Part shown: positions 1-9,643 of the stretch, piece by piece
How the letters are laid out: every line of letters begins with the position of its first letter
Position numbering within the stretch: position 1 is the first letter of the stretch
From: Methylococcaceae bacterium
GTDB lineage: Bacteria > Pseudomonadota > Gammaproteobacteria > Methylococcales > Methylomonadaceae
Direction: 5' to 3'
Assembly: GCA_028748685.1 (NCBI GenBank)
Contig: JAJRDU010000274.1
Location: forward strand, 1-41,529
DNA length: 41,529 nucleotides
The notes under the pieces: model-generated
What the model was told of the DNA's origin: nothing
What the model saw: the letters and a program-made list of their open reading frames with translations, nothing else
The model's database searches: none
Position numbers and translations under genes: made by a program

Positions 1-264
1 CCCCTTGGGTAGCAATTCAGAGTTTCTTTGGACACCCTTGCCTTCGCCTACATCTTCCCTTCTCACAGGGCAATGGCTGGACTTCCACCAGCTTGCTGAC
101 TACCATGCCAGTCGCACCGCACGACGCTACCGCTTATGCACCCTACGCGCCCATACATTTCTACATCGAACCGTTTTCTTCCGATGTCGCTGCCCGGCCG
201 CTTTGTGGGTTACAATCGCGGATCGCTTAACCGGTTGAATCCAGACAACGCCCAGAGAATCAGA

Positions 265-1749
265 ATGACACCCGCGCAATTCAATCAATACGCCCAACAG
301 GGCTACAACCGTATCCCCGTCTGCCGCGAAGTGCTGGCCGACCTGGACACGCCGCTCAGCGCCTATCTGAAGCTGGCCGACGGCGCTTATTCCTATTTGT
401 TTGAATCGGTACATGGCGGCGAGCAGTGGGGGCGTTATTCGATCATCGGTTTGCCGTGCAAGACCCGCGTCAAGATCAGTGACCATACCATTACGGTCGA
501 GAAAGACAGCGCGGATACGCAGACTTTCGAACATGCGCTGCCGTTGGAGTGGATAGAAGAATTCCGCCAGCAATACCGGGTGCCGGATATAGAAGGGCTG
601 CCGCGATTCAACGGCGGACTGGTCGGCTATTTCGGCTACGAAACCATAGGCTATATAGAGCCGCGCCTGCAATCGGCCGGCAAACCCGATCCAATCGGCA
701 CGCCGGACATATTGTTGATGGTGTCACAGGACTTGCTGGTGTTCGACAACCTGTCCGGCAAGATGCTGCTGTTGACCCATGCCGATCCGGCCCAGCCCGA
801 CGCTTACGAGCAAGCGCAAGCCCGTTTGGCGAAGCTGGTCGACAAGCTGCACCAGCTCAAGGCCCATCCGCAACCGCATTCGGGCGTCAAACAAGTCCAC
901 GAAACCGATTTCGTGTCCGGTTTTACCCAGCAAGGTTACGAGGATGCGGTGCGCAAGGCCAAACACTACATTACTGACGGCGATGTGATGCAGGTGGTAT
1001 TGTCTCAGCGTATGTCGATACCGTTCAGCGCCTCGCCCTTGGATTTATACCGCGCCTTGCGTTGCCTGAATCCGTCGCCCTACATGTATTACCTGAATCT
1101 GGAAGACTTCCACATCGTCGGCTCGTCGCCGGAGATACTGGTGCGGCTGGAAGACAACGAAGTCACTGTCCGTCCGATTGCCGGCACAAGGCGGCGCGGC
1201 GAGACTCACGAACAGGATTTGGAGCTGGAAAAAGAACTCCTCGCCGACCCGAAGGAAATCGCCGAACACCTGATGCTGATCGACCTTGGCCGCAACGACA
1301 CCGGACGCGTCGCCAAGATCGGTAGCGTCAAGCTCACCGACAAGATGATCATTGAGCGCTATTCGCACGTGATGCACATCGTCTCCAACGTCACCGGCGA
1401 ATTGCAGGAAGGCAAGAATGCCTTCGACGTGCTTGCGGCGACCTTCCCGGCCGGCACCGTCAGCGGTGCGCCCAAGATTCGGGCTATGGAAATCATCAAC
1501 GAGTTGGAGCCGGTCAAGCGCGGCATTTATTCCGGCGCGGTTGGCTATATCTCCTGGTCGGGCAATCTGGATACCGCGATCGCGATCCGCACCGCCGTGA
1601 TCAAGGATCAAACCTTGCACATCCAGGCCGGCGCCGGCATCGTCTATGACTCGGTGCCGCGCAGCGAATGGGAAGAAACAATGAACAAGGGCCGGGCGGT
1701 GTTCCGCGCCGTCAGTATGGCCGAAGCCGGCCTCGGAGGAAAAGCATGA
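265..1749 (+). CDS. trpE: anthranilate synthase component I
   Basis: Translation [24 protein letters not shown]...[27 protein letters not shown]...[14 protein letters not shown]...[18 protein letters not shown]...[20 protein letters not shown] is typical TrpE. ORF opens at 136, but the family N-terminus fits ATG at 265. Confidence 0.96.
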   Translation: MTPAQFNQYAQQGYNRIPVCREVLADLDTPLSAYLKLADGAYSYLFESVHGGEQWGRYSIIGLPCKTRVKISDHTITVEKDSADTQTFEHALPLEWIEEFRQQYRVPDIEGLPRFNGGLVGYFGYETIGYIEPRLQSAGKPDPIGTPDILLMVSQDLLVFDNLSGKMLLLTHADPAQPDAYEQAQARLAKLVDKLHQLKAHPQPHSGVKQVHETDFVSGFTQQGYEDAVRKAKHYITDGDVMQVVLSQRMSIPFSASPLDLYRALRCLNPSPYMYYLNLEDFHIVGSSPEILVRLEDNEVTVRPIAGTRRRGETHEQDLELEKELLADPKEIAEHLMLIDLGRNDTGRVAKIGSVKLTDKMIIERYSHVMHIVSNVTGELQEGKNAFDVLAATFPAGTVSGAPKIRAMEIINELEPVKRGIYSGAVGYISWSGNLDTAIAIRTAVIKDQTLHIQAGAGIVYDSVPRSEWEETMNKGRAVFRAVSMAEAGLGGKA

Positions 1750-2336
1750 GCGCCGTCAAAGTGGTGATGGTCGATAACTACGATTCGTTCACCTACAACC
1801 TGGTGCAGTATTTGGGCGAACTCGGCGCCGATGTGGTGGTGGTGCGCAACGACGAAGTCACGGTGGCGGACATCGAATCCTTTCGCCCCGACAAGATCGT
1901 GATTTCTCCAGGCCCTTGCACGCCCAAGGAAGCCGGTATCTCGGTCGAGACCATCCGTACCTACGCCGGTAAATTCCCTATCCTCGGCGTATGTCTTGGC
2001 CATCAGAGCATAGGTTATGCCTTTGGCGGCAACATCATCCACGCCAAGCAAATCATGCATGGCAAAGTCTCGCCCGTTTATCACAAGGATGTCGGTGTAT
2101 TCAAAGGCCTGAGCAACCCTTTCACCGCCACCCGTTATCATTCGCTGGTAATCGAACAAGCCAGCTTGCCCGATTGCCTGGAAGTGACCGCCTGGACTCA
2201 GGATGCCAGCGGCAATATCGACGAAATCATGGGTGTCCGCCACAAGACTCTGGATATCGAAGGCGTACAATTCCACCCCGAGTCTATCCTGACCGAGCAT
2301 GGGCATGAAATGTTGAGGAATTTTTTGGCGCGATAA
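1746..2336 (+). CDS. trpG: anthranilate synthase component II (glutamine amidotransferase)
   Basis: [29 protein letters not shown]...[11 protein letters not shown]...[10 protein letters not shown]...[12 protein letters not shown]; class I GATase triad. ATGA overlap with the trpE stop; ORF start 1668 is too early. Confidence 0.96.
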   Translation: MSAVKVVMVDNYDSFTYNLVQYLGELGADVVVVRNDEVTVADIESFRPDKIVISPGPCTPKEAGISVETIRTYAGKFPILGVCLGHQSIGYAFGGNIIHAKQIMHGKVSPVYHKDVGVFKGLSNPFTATRYHSLVIEQASLPDCLEVTAWTQDASGNIDEIMGVRHKTLDIEGVQFHPESILTEHGHEMLRNFLAR

Positions 2337-2372
2337 AACTAATTTTCTGGGCAGTTTTTACCGAGGCGAAGC

Positions 2373-2810
2373 TTGAGCGACACGCTTTCTCCAGAAGAAC
2401 GAAGCGAGCGAATGTCCAGGGTTCGAAACAAGAATTCGATCCCGGAAATGAAATTGCGACGACTGGTTCATGGCTTGGGTTACCGCTATCGATTGCATGT
2501 TGGCAAACTGCCTGGAAAACCAGATTTGGTTTTTCCAGGCAGACGCTCGGTAATATTCATGCATGGCTGTTTTTGGCATAGGCATCCTGGCTGCAAATTA
2601 GCCAGATTGCCGAAGTCAAAACTTGATTTTTGGGTTGAAAAGTTGGAAGCGAACAGACAGCGCGACATAGCGCACCAAAAACAATTACGAGAACTCGGGT
2701 GGCGGGTCTTGGTTATTTGGGAATGCGAAATGGACGATATCGAACACGTGTCTTTAATGGTTAAGACATTTTTGGGCGCGGAACGGGTAAATAGTAATGA
2801 AATCAGTTGA
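2373..2810 (+). CDS. vsr: very short patch repair endonuclease (Vsr)
   Basis: SPEERSERMSRVRNKNSIPEMKLRRLVHGLGYRYRLHVGKLPGKPDLVFPGRRSVIFMHGCFWHRHPGCKLARLPKS...FWVEKLEANRQRD is the canonical Vsr signature (FxHGCFWHxHxxC). TTG start. Confidence 0.95.
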   Translation: MSDTLSPEERSERMSRVRNKNSIPEMKLRRLVHGLGYRYRLHVGKLPGKPDLVFPGRRSVIFMHGCFWHRHPGCKLARLPKSKLDFWVEKLEANRQRDIAHQKQLRELGWRVLVIWECEMDDIEHVSLMVKTFLGAERVNSNEIS

Positions 2811-4008
2811 ACTTTTTGCCGGTGCCGGTGGGCTGGCGATGGGTATATCCCTCGCTGGATTTGAATCCTTGGCCGTTGTCGAATGGGATAAATGGGCTTG
2901 TGACACAATCCGGGAAAACCAAAAACGTGGGTTTCCGGTTATCCAAGATTGGCCTTTATGGGAAGGCGATGTTCGATTATTCGATTGGTCTTCCATTCCC
3001 GAGAATATCGATTTATTGGCTGGCGGCCCGCCATGCCAACCCTTTTCGATGGGGGGTAAGCACCGAGCGTTTGGAGATAGCCGCGACATGTTTCCCACTA
3101 CGGTCGAAGTGGTTCGAAAACTGCGTCCCAAATCTTTCATAATCGAGAATGTAAAGGGATTGACCCGGTCCAGCTTTGCCAATTACTACCAGTACATTCT
3201 TCTCCAATTGGAATTTCCAGAAGTTTCTCGCAAGGATGGTGAAACATGGCTGGAGCATCTCAAACGCTTGCAATCCGAGAAATCATCTGGCGCCCTGCAC
3301 TTGTCCGGACTGACTTATAACGTGGTGCCTACCTTGGTTAACGCGGCGGATTATGGCGTTCCTCAAAAACGCGAGCGTGTGTTTATAGTGGGATTCCGCT
3401 CCGATCTTGACGTCCGTTGGTCTTTCCCTCGCCCCACGCATGGTCTCGATTCCCTTTTGTACTCGCAGTGGATTACCGGAGAATACTGGGAGCGTCATAA
3501 AATCCGGAACAATAACAGACCACCACTCTGCTCTCGGCTGGAACCAAGCGTTCGCAAGCTCTCTCCGCTTCTGCCACCCGAGGAAAAACCTTGGCGAACC
3601 GTCCGCGATGCCTTGATCGATATTCCCGACCCACGTCTTGCCGATGCGCGGAATTTTTTAAACCACAATTTCCAGAGTGGGGCAAGAGCGTATCCGGGGC
3701 ACACCGGCAGCCCTCTCGATTTGCCAGCAAAGACTTTGAAGGCTGGAGATCATGGCGTACCCGGCGGGGAAAATATGATGGTGTTCGAGGATGGAGATGT
3801 CCGCTATTTCAGCGCGCGTGAATCGGCGAGGCTACAAACGTTTCCGGATGGATATGTTTTTCATGGTTCTTGGAGCGAAACCATGCGTCAATTGGGCAAT
3901 GCGGTGCCCGTGACCTTGGGACGACGAGTGGCTGCTTCCGTTGCCGAGCGTTTGGCGGAAGCTCAAATGCGTACGCTTGTTCGTTCAAGGCAAAGGCATA
4001 GCGCATGA
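2797..4008 (+). CDS. DNA (cytosine-5-)-methyltransferase of a type II R-M system
   Basis: C5-MTase motifs: ELFAGAGGLAMG (I), GGPPCQPFS (IV), ENVKG (VI), QKRERVFIVG (VIII), QLGNAVPV (X). Overlaps vsr by 14 bp. Confidence 0.95.
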   Translation: MKSVELFAGAGGLAMGISLAGFESLAVVEWDKWACDTIRENQKRGFPVIQDWPLWEGDVRLFDWSSIPENIDLLAGGPPCQPFSMGGKHRAFGDSRDMFPTTVEVVRKLRPKSFIIENVKGLTRSSFANYYQYILLQLEFPEVSRKDGETWLEHLKRLQSEKSSGALHLSGLTYNVVPTLVNAADYGVPQKRERVFIVGFRSDLDVRWSFPRPTHGLDSLLYSQWITGEYWERHKIRNNNRPPLCSRLEPSVRKLSPLLPPEEKPWRTVRDALIDIPDPRLADARNFLNHNFQSGARAYPGHTGSPLDLPAKTLKAGDHGVPGGENMMVFEDGDVRYFSARESARLQTFPDGYVFHGSWSETMRQLGNAVPVTLGRRVAASVAERLAEAQMRTLVRSRQRHSA

Positions 4009-4649
4009 CGATCAGAAATATCATTCCATTCAATCCTCTCGACAAACGTCATTTGGGGGAAAGTGTCGGCCAGGCAATGCTTCGGCAAGCCGTGATATGC
4101 ATGACCGACCTGAACACTTTTGAAGGCGCCGGAATCTATGCAATTTACTATTCCGGGAATTTTCCGGCCTACGAAGCCGTTACCATGCGTAATACCGATG
4201 GGAAATTTAATGCGCCGATTTATGTCGGGAAGGCTGTTCCCAAGGGCGCGCGCAAGGGTGGCGATCTCAACGCAAATCCTGGCAGGGTTTTATATAACCG
4301 ACTTACGCAACATATTAAAAGTATCGAGGATGCTTCGAACCTCAATCTTGCCAACTTTCATTGCCGTTATTTAATCGTTGACGATATCTGGATTCCGCTC
4401 GGTGAATCCCTATTAATTGCCAAGTTTGATCCGTTGTGGAACAAACTTATCGATGGGTTCGGCAATCATGATCCTGGCAGCGGCCGGCATGCCGGGCTTC
4501 GCCCTCGCTGGGATGTTTTGCACCCCGGTCGCCATTGGGCTGAAAAATGTCAGCCAAGAGCGGAAACTGCCGAACAAATCATTGGCGAAGCAAGGGATTA
4601 TTTACGAAATAATCCTCCGCCAGAGGATACATCCATGATTAACGTTTGA
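4005..4649 (+). CDS. Eco29kI-family (GIY-YIG) type II restriction endonuclease
   Basis: GAGIYAIYYSG...APIYVGKAVPKGARKGG...ESLLIAKFDPLWNKLIDGFGNHDPGSGRHAGLRPRWDVLHPGR matches the Eco29kI-like GIY-YIG layout. ATGA overlap with the methyltransferase stop. Confidence 0.88.
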   Translation: MTIRNIIPFNPLDKRHLGESVGQAMLRQAVICMTDLNTFEGAGIYAIYYSGNFPAYEAVTMRNTDGKFNAPIYVGKAVPKGARKGGDLNANPGRVLYNRLTQHIKSIEDASNLNLANFHCRYLIVDDIWIPLGESLLIAKFDPLWNKLIDGFGNHDPGSGRHAGLRPRWDVLHPGRHWAEKCQPRAETAEQIIGEARDYLRNNPPPEDTSMINV

Positions 4650-4752
4650 TTAATTTTCTGAGTAATTGATAAATCGTTAACCGGTTGAACCTATACGAAA
4701 CGAAAAACAAATCATCGAACAAGTTTCCGGCCGGACCGATGGGAATAGCGCC

Positions 4753-4971
4753 ATGTACGAACGTTATGTTAAACAAAAAATTGAAACCGGGCTCAATGCC
4801 ATCGAAGAAGGTCGTGTCGTCAATCATGAAGAGGCCAAAGAAAATTTGTTAGGCGAAGATGAAATGGCTTATTTGCTGAAAAATCCGGTTAATAGCGAGC
4901 GCTTGCTAACAGCCATTAACAATATCGAGCAGCCGCAATATATCGTTCGCGTTGATCTATCCGAGCTATGA
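4753..4971 (+). CDS. small antitoxin-like protein (possible chimeric or remnant antitoxin)
   Basis: 72 aa. C-terminal half EMAYLLKNPVNSERLLTAINNIEQ resembles the YefM C-terminus ([20 protein letters not shown]). N-terminal half YVKQKIETGLNAIEEGRVVNHEEAKENL resembles the C-terminal motif of other antitoxins. No adjacent toxin ORF. Confidence 0.5.
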   Translation: MYERYVKQKIETGLNAIEEGRVVNHEEAKENLLGEDEMAYLLKNPVNSERLLTAINNIEQPQYIVRVDLSEL

Positions 4972-4980
4972 AAATCGCTT

Positions 4981-6225
4981 TTGAACAAAGTGTTCTCTAA
5001 TAATCCTTCCGTCGCCATCATCGGCGCCGGCCCCGCAGGATTAATGGCCGCCGAGGTATTAAGCCAGGCCGGCCTGAAAGTGGATGTTTACGATGCCATG
5101 CCGTCGGTGGGCCGCAAGTTTCTAATGGCGGGCAAGGGCGGTTTGAATATTACCCATGCCGAATCATTCGGACAGTTTTTGTCGCGATATGGCGATCGCC
5201 GCGCCGAATTGACGGATGCGCTGACCGGATTCTCGCCGGATAAGTTGCGGGAATGGGTGTTGAGTTTGGGGATAAACACCTTCGTCGGCACGTCGGGCCG
5301 GGTGTTCCCGGCCGAAATGAAGGCCGCTCCGATGTTGCGAGCCTGGTTACACCGTTTACGGGCCGCCGGCGTCAAATTCCACATGCGCCATCGCTGGCTG
5401 GGATGGACGGCCGACGATCAATTGCGTTTTTACAGCTATGGCCTCGAACGCATCGTCGCGGCCGATGCGGTGGTTCTGGCGTTGGGTGGCGGTAGTTGGC
5501 CGCAGCTGGGTTCTACGGGGGCCTGGACCGCGCTGTTGGCTCAGCGAGACATAGACTTGGCGCCGCTGCGACCGGCCAATTGCGGTTTCGACGTCGCTTG
5601 GAGCGGCTATTTTCGTACTCGCTTTGCCGGCCAGCCGCTCAAGCCGGTTCGCATGGTATTCAATAACCGGCATGGCGAGGCATTCAGCCAACAAGGAGAA
5701 TTGACGATTGCCGAATACGGACTTGAAGGCGGGCTGATTTACAGTTTGTCGGCACCCTTGCGCGATGAAATATCGGCAAACGGTTCGGCGGTGATAGCCT
5801 TGGACTTGATACCGGACCGCACGCTGGAAAACGCCACCGAGCGCCTGTCGGCGCCACGTAGCAAGCAGAGTATCAGCAATCATCTGCGCAAGCGCTTGGG
5901 TCTGGATGGCGCTAAGGCCGCTTTGCTGCGCGAGGTCTTATCCACCGAGACAATGAACAATCCGTCGCAATTAGCCTCAGCATTAAAGGCCTTGCCCATC
6001 AAACTGTTGGCAACGCGTCCGCTGGAAGAGGCGATCAGCACTGCCGGCGGTGTCAGATTTGAGGCACTGGACAGTCACTTGATGTTGCGCAAATTGCCCG
6101 GCGTGTTTATTGCTGGTGAAATGTTGGATTGGGAAGCGCCGACCGGCGGTTATCTATTGACCGCCTGTCTGGCGACTGGCCGTGCCGCCGGTTTTGGGGT
6201 TCTGGCATGGCTAAGTCAAAGATGA
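4981..6225 (+). CDS. TIGR03862-type NAD(P)/FAD-dependent flavoprotein (HI0933/BaiN-like oxidoreductase)
   Basis: N-terminal Rossmann VAIIGAGPAGLMAAEVLSQAGLKVDVYD, VGRKFLMAGKGGLNITH, C-terminal GVFIAGEMLDWEAPTGGYLLTACLATGRAAG. TTG start. Confidence 0.9.
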   Translation: MNKVFSNNPSVAIIGAGPAGLMAAEVLSQAGLKVDVYDAMPSVGRKFLMAGKGGLNITHAESFGQFLSRYGDRRAELTDALTGFSPDKLREWVLSLGINTFVGTSGRVFPAEMKAAPMLRAWLHRLRAAGVKFHMRHRWLGWTADDQLRFYSYGLERIVAADAVVLALGGGSWPQLGSTGAWTALLAQRDIDLAPLRPANCGFDVAWSGYFRTRFAGQPLKPVRMVFNNRHGEAFSQQGELTIAEYGLEGGLIYSLSAPLRDEISANGSAVIALDLIPDRTLENATERLSAPRSKQSISNHLRKRLGLDGAKAALLREVLSTETMNNPSQLASALKALPIKLLATRPLEEAISTAGGVRFEALDSHLMLRKLPGVFIAGEMLDWEAPTGGYLLTACLATGRAAGFGVLAWLSQR

Positions 6226-6383
6226 GATGCGCGGATATTGGCGGTGGTTTGTTATCATGTCGACCCAAAAAACATTTTATCCTGCGTAGGATGAAGTGGA
6301 CGCGTAAAACCAGCATCAAAATTGCAAGCTGGGTATCGCTTGTGCTCCGCCCAGCCCACGCCCGCCGACTATTGAATTGATAC

Positions 6384-7409
6384 ATGCAAATCCAAGCCAC
6401 GCTGCAAAAACTGCTCGATAAACAAGATCTCGCCGCCGACGAAATGCGCGATGTGATGCGCGAAATGATGGTCGGAGAGTTGACCGATGCCCAGATCGCC
6501 GGTTTTTTGATTGCCCTGCGCTGCAAGGGCGAAACCGTCGAGGAAATTGCCGCAGCGGTTGGCGTGTTGCGAGACCTGGTGCGGCATGTGCCGGTGCAAG
6601 GTGAGCATGTGATCGATACCTGCGGTACCGGCGGTGATGGCGCCAATACCTTTAATATTTCCACCACTGCCGCCTTTGTGGTGGCCGCAGCTGGCGGCAA
6701 GGTCGCCAAGCATGGCAACCGCTCGGTATCCAGTAGTTGCGGGAGCGCGGACGTACTGGAGACGGCCGGTATCAATCTGGATATGTCCGCCGAACAGGTG
6801 GCGCGATGTGTAGCTGAAATTGGCGTCGGTTTCTTGTTCGCCGCCAAACACCATAGCGCGGTGCGCCACACGGTGGGTCCGCGTAAGGAAATGGGCGTCA
6901 GGACGCTATTCAATCTGATTGGCCCGCTATCCAATCCGGCCAATGCCCCTCACCAGTTGATCGGCGTGTTCGACAAACAGTGGTTGCTGCCGGTGGCGGA
7001 AGTGCTGAAAAAGCTCGGCAGCCGCCATGTACTGGTGGTGCATGCCGAGGATGGCCTGGACGAAATCAGCATCGCCGCGCCGACTGATGTCGCCGAGTTA
7101 AAAAACGGTGAAATCAGTACCTTTAGGCTGACACCCGAACAATTTGGCCTTGAACGCGGCAGCCTTGCAAGTTTGGCTGTGGATAGCGCGCGATCCAGCC
7201 TGGAAATTATTAATGGGGTTTTGAATAACCAGCCGGGGCCGGCGCGCGATATTGTGGCGCTGAACGCCGGTGCAGCGATATATGCGGCGGACTTATGCGA
7301 CACCTTACGGGACGGCGTAAAGGAAGCCTTGCGGGTAATCGAAAACGGATCCGCAAAAATGAAGTTCGAAGCGCTAATAGCCTATTCAAGAGACGACTTT
7401 TCCGCTTGA
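6384..7409 (+). CDS. trpD: anthranilate phosphoribosyltransferase
   Basis: [51 protein letters not shown]...[16 protein letters not shown] is typical TrpD. Confidence 0.97.
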   Translation: MQIQATLQKLLDKQDLAADEMRDVMREMMVGELTDAQIAGFLIALRCKGETVEEIAAAVGVLRDLVRHVPVQGEHVIDTCGTGGDGANTFNISTTAAFVVAAAGGKVAKHGNRSVSSSCGSADVLETAGINLDMSAEQVARCVAEIGVGFLFAAKHHSAVRHTVGPRKEMGVRTLFNLIGPLSNPANAPHQLIGVFDKQWLLPVAEVLKKLGSRHVLVVHAEDGLDEISIAAPTDVAELKNGEISTFRLTPEQFGLERGSLASLAVDSARSSLEIINGVLNNQPGPARDIVALNAGAAIYAADLCDTLRDGVKEALRVIENGSAKMKFEALIAYSRDDFSA

Positions 7410-7807
7410 TGAGAGGGCTGGATGGGGTAAGTATCAGCTTTTAGTCATCCAACGAAGTTGGCGCCCAGCCCGGCTTGAGGCCCATGCATGCGGCGGATGC
7501 CGAATCCGGGTTTGAGCGATGTATCAAGAAAGGTTAACGCCGATTCGGGTTTTGCTCTCCATGCCGCGCTCAGTGTCAATCGAAATGTGCCTGTCGAGCA
7601 CAATCGCTGTTTGGCATTTTGCAAGTTGATTAGTAACCAAGTTCATTCAATCAGTGTTAACATAATCAAGTAATCTATACAATCGCAAGTGTTCAGAGGG
7701 TGTCGCGCCGCGATTGTCCGGCATTTCGACAAATACCTCTTTCCGTGCTATACATTAGCTAGTGTGTTCAGCACCATTCATTCTCCTACAACAACCGGAC
7801 GACTACT

Positions 7808-8236
7808 ATGGACATAAAACAAATATTATCCGAAGAACACCAACTCCATAACATTATTTCCTTTCCTCGTGGCCTTCCCGGGTTTGAGGATCAGACCCGC
7901 TTCAGGTTGTTTCGCGAGGAAGGCAACGAAATCGTTTACTGGCTACAGGCGTCGGACAATGAAGCCCTGACCTTTTCAGTTGCCCCTCCCTTGTATTTCA
8001 ATATCAACTATAACTTCACCTTGACCGACGAGGAAGAGAGTTTGCTGCAAGTCAAAAGCCCCGACGATTTGCTGATCTTGATTTTCCTGGCCAAGGAGGA
8101 AGAACAAGGCAACAAACCGAGCATCAAGGGCTCGTTCAAATCGCCTGTGTTGATTAACACCGCAAAGCACATCGGTTACCAAAAAGTCTTGGCTGACATC
8201 GAACAAAACATCACTCTGATCGAAAAGACGAGCTAA
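7808..8236 (+). CDS. fliW: flagellar assembly factor FliW
   Basis: IISFPRGLPGFEDQTRFRLF...FSVAPPLYFNINYNFTLTDEEESLLQVKSPDDLLILIFL...IKGSFKSPVLINTAKHIGYQKVL; FliW family pattern. Confidence 0.85.
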   Translation: MDIKQILSEEHQLHNIISFPRGLPGFEDQTRFRLFREEGNEIVYWLQASDNEALTFSVAPPLYFNINYNFTLTDEEESLLQVKSPDDLLILIFLAKEEEQGNKPSIKGSFKSPVLINTAKHIGYQKVLADIEQNITLIEKTS

Positions 8237-8272
8237 ATGACCGATGTCTCTGAAGCTTGATTAGCAAGGAAA

Positions 8273-8300
8273 GACAACCACCAACGGATTGGTGGTTGTC
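8273..8300. terminator. convergent hairpin, likely bidirectional terminator between fliW and panD
   Basis: Perfect 10-bp stem gacaaccacc/ggtggttgtc with 8-nt loop in the convergent fliW/panD gap; the minus strand continues into a T-rich run (tttcctt). Confidence 0.7.
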
Positions 8301-8309
8301 TGGATTCAA

Positions 8310-8699
8310 TCAGGCCGGTTGGACGGGAATGGAATGGCTGGAGTGGCTAATGTTGTTATTGCCGTCGAAATAAACCAGAGTTGGCTTATAGTCTTTTAAC
8401 TCATGCTCATCGAGACTGGCGAAGGCGCAGACGATGATCAAGTCTCCGGGGCAAGCCAGACGCGCGGCGGCGCCATTGATGGAAAATACACCCGAGTCTG
8501 CTTCGGCGCGAATCGCGTAAGTCGTAAAACGCTGGCCGTTATTGATGTTGTAAATGTGGATCTGCTCGTATTCTCTGATTCCGGAAAAATCCAAAATCTT
8601 GCTGTCAATCGCACAGGATCCTTCGTAATCCAGTTCGGAATGCGTTACACGCGCCCGGTGTAACTTGGCTTTGAGCATGTTTATGTGCATGGTAAACAA
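8310..8699 (-). CDS. panD: aspartate 1-decarboxylase
   Basis: [56 protein letters not shown]...[24 protein letters not shown]; ESxGSC-type processing site (here YEGSC). Confidence 0.96.
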   Translation of the reverse strand: MFTMHINMLKAKLHRARVTHSELDYEGSCAIDSKILDFSGIREYEQIHIYNINNGQRFTTYAIRAEADSGVFSINGAAARLACPGDLIIVCAFASLDEHELKDYKPTLVYFDGNNNISHSSHSIPVQPA

Positions 8700-8751
8700 C
8701 GATAAATACTAGGGCCGGCGATTATGCCTTAAATTGGAGTAGCTATCAAAT

Positions 8752-9639
8752 TTAAGCATTTTCTTTTATAGGTAAAAATCCAGTTCGATCAGGTGTTTGC
8801 TTGCAAAAATAGACGTTGTCGATCAGGCGGGTTGTGCCCAGTCTGGCGGCGAGCAAAATCACCAAAGTATGATCATTTGGGTTTGCCGGCAGCAGATCGT
8901 CGCTTCGGCAGACATTGAAATAATCCACCGCAAACCCGGCTTGTTGCAGGAGTTGCCTCTGCTGATCCTCCACGGCTTGATAATCGTCTTTTCCGGCCAG
9001 AATCGTATCGCGCGCGGCGCACAGCGATTGATAAAGCCGGGGGGCTAGGCGTCTTTGCGCTGCCGACAAATAACCGTTGCGGGAGCTCATCGCCAAACCG
9101 TCGGTTTCCCTAACCGTCGCCACGCCTTGAATCGCCACGGGGATATTCAGATCCGCAACCATGCGGCGGATTACCGCCAATTGCTGAAAGTCCTTCTCGC
9201 CCAGCAGCAACAAGTCGGGCTGCAGGATGTTTAACAGTTTGCAGACCACCAATGCCACGCCGTCGAAATGGCCGGGGCGACTGGCGCCGCAATGTAGCGT
9301 TGACAGGCCGCCGACCGAAATGCTGGTTTGTATGGGTTGCGGATACATTTCCTTTGCCGACGGCAGGAATAGCAAGTCGGTGTCACATTCGATCAGTTTT
9401 GCTTGGTCCTGCTGCTCGGTGCGAGGGTAGCTGGCAAAGTCTTCGTTCGGCCCGAACTGGGTGGGGTTGACGAAGATGCTGACTACCACCTTGTCGGCCT
9501 GCTGTTTGGCGGTGGTCACCAGCTTGATATGGCCGGCATGCAGATTGCCCATGGTCGGCACAAAGGCAACGCTTTGCCGTTCCTGTCGCCATTGCCGAAT
9601 GTTGGCTCTTAAGGCTTCGATGTTTGTGACGGTTTGCAT
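8752..9639 (-). CDS. panC: pantothenate synthetase (pantoate--beta-alanine ligase)
   Basis: VPTMGNLHAGHIKLV, VSIFVNPTQFGPNEDFASYPRT, LLLGEKDFQQLAVIRRMV, SSRNGYLS. Confidence 0.96.
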   Translation of the reverse strand: MQTVTNIEALRANIRQWRQERQSVAFVPTMGNLHAGHIKLVTTAKQQADKVVVSIFVNPTQFGPNEDFASYPRTEQQDQAKLIECDTDLLFLPSAKEMYPQPIQTSISVGGLSTLHCGASRPGHFDGVALVVCKLLNILQPDLLLLGEKDFQQLAVIRRMVADLNIPVAIQGVATVRETDGLAMSSRNGYLSAAQRRLAPRLYQSLCAARDTILAGKDDYQAVEDQQRQLLQQAGFAVDYFNVCRSDDLLPANPNDHTLVILLAARLGTTRLIDNVYFCKQTPDRTGFLPIKENA

Positions 9640-9643
9640 GGTC

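Noticed and set aside
5-238. 77-aa ORF at the left edge (MGSNSEFLWTPLPSPTSSLLTGQWLDFHQL...)
   Set aside because: No domain signature, low-complexity composition and truncated context; possibly a decayed element upstream of trpE, but cannot be supported.
227-239. ttaaccggttgaa upstream of trpE repeated exactly at 4677-4689 upstream of the antitoxin-like ORF
   Set aside because: A 13-nt identity is expected several times by chance in a window this size; positions do not bracket the R-M island neatly. Kept only as a note.
127-2306. Antisense ORFs over trpE/trpG (127..672, 724..966, 1045..1620, 1644..2306)
   Set aside because: Shadow ORFs opposite clear trpE and trpG; no recognisable domains.
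6260-6356. Small palindromes between the flavoprotein and trpD (atcctgcgtaggat; gctggg...cccagc)
   Set aside because: Short arms, no T-tract; could be decayed repeats but not distinguishable from chance.
5356-6943. Long antisense ORFs over the flavoprotein and trpD (5356..5883, 6107..6943, 6369..6869)
   Set aside because: Complementary-strand artefacts of GC-rich coding sequence; no start context or family match.
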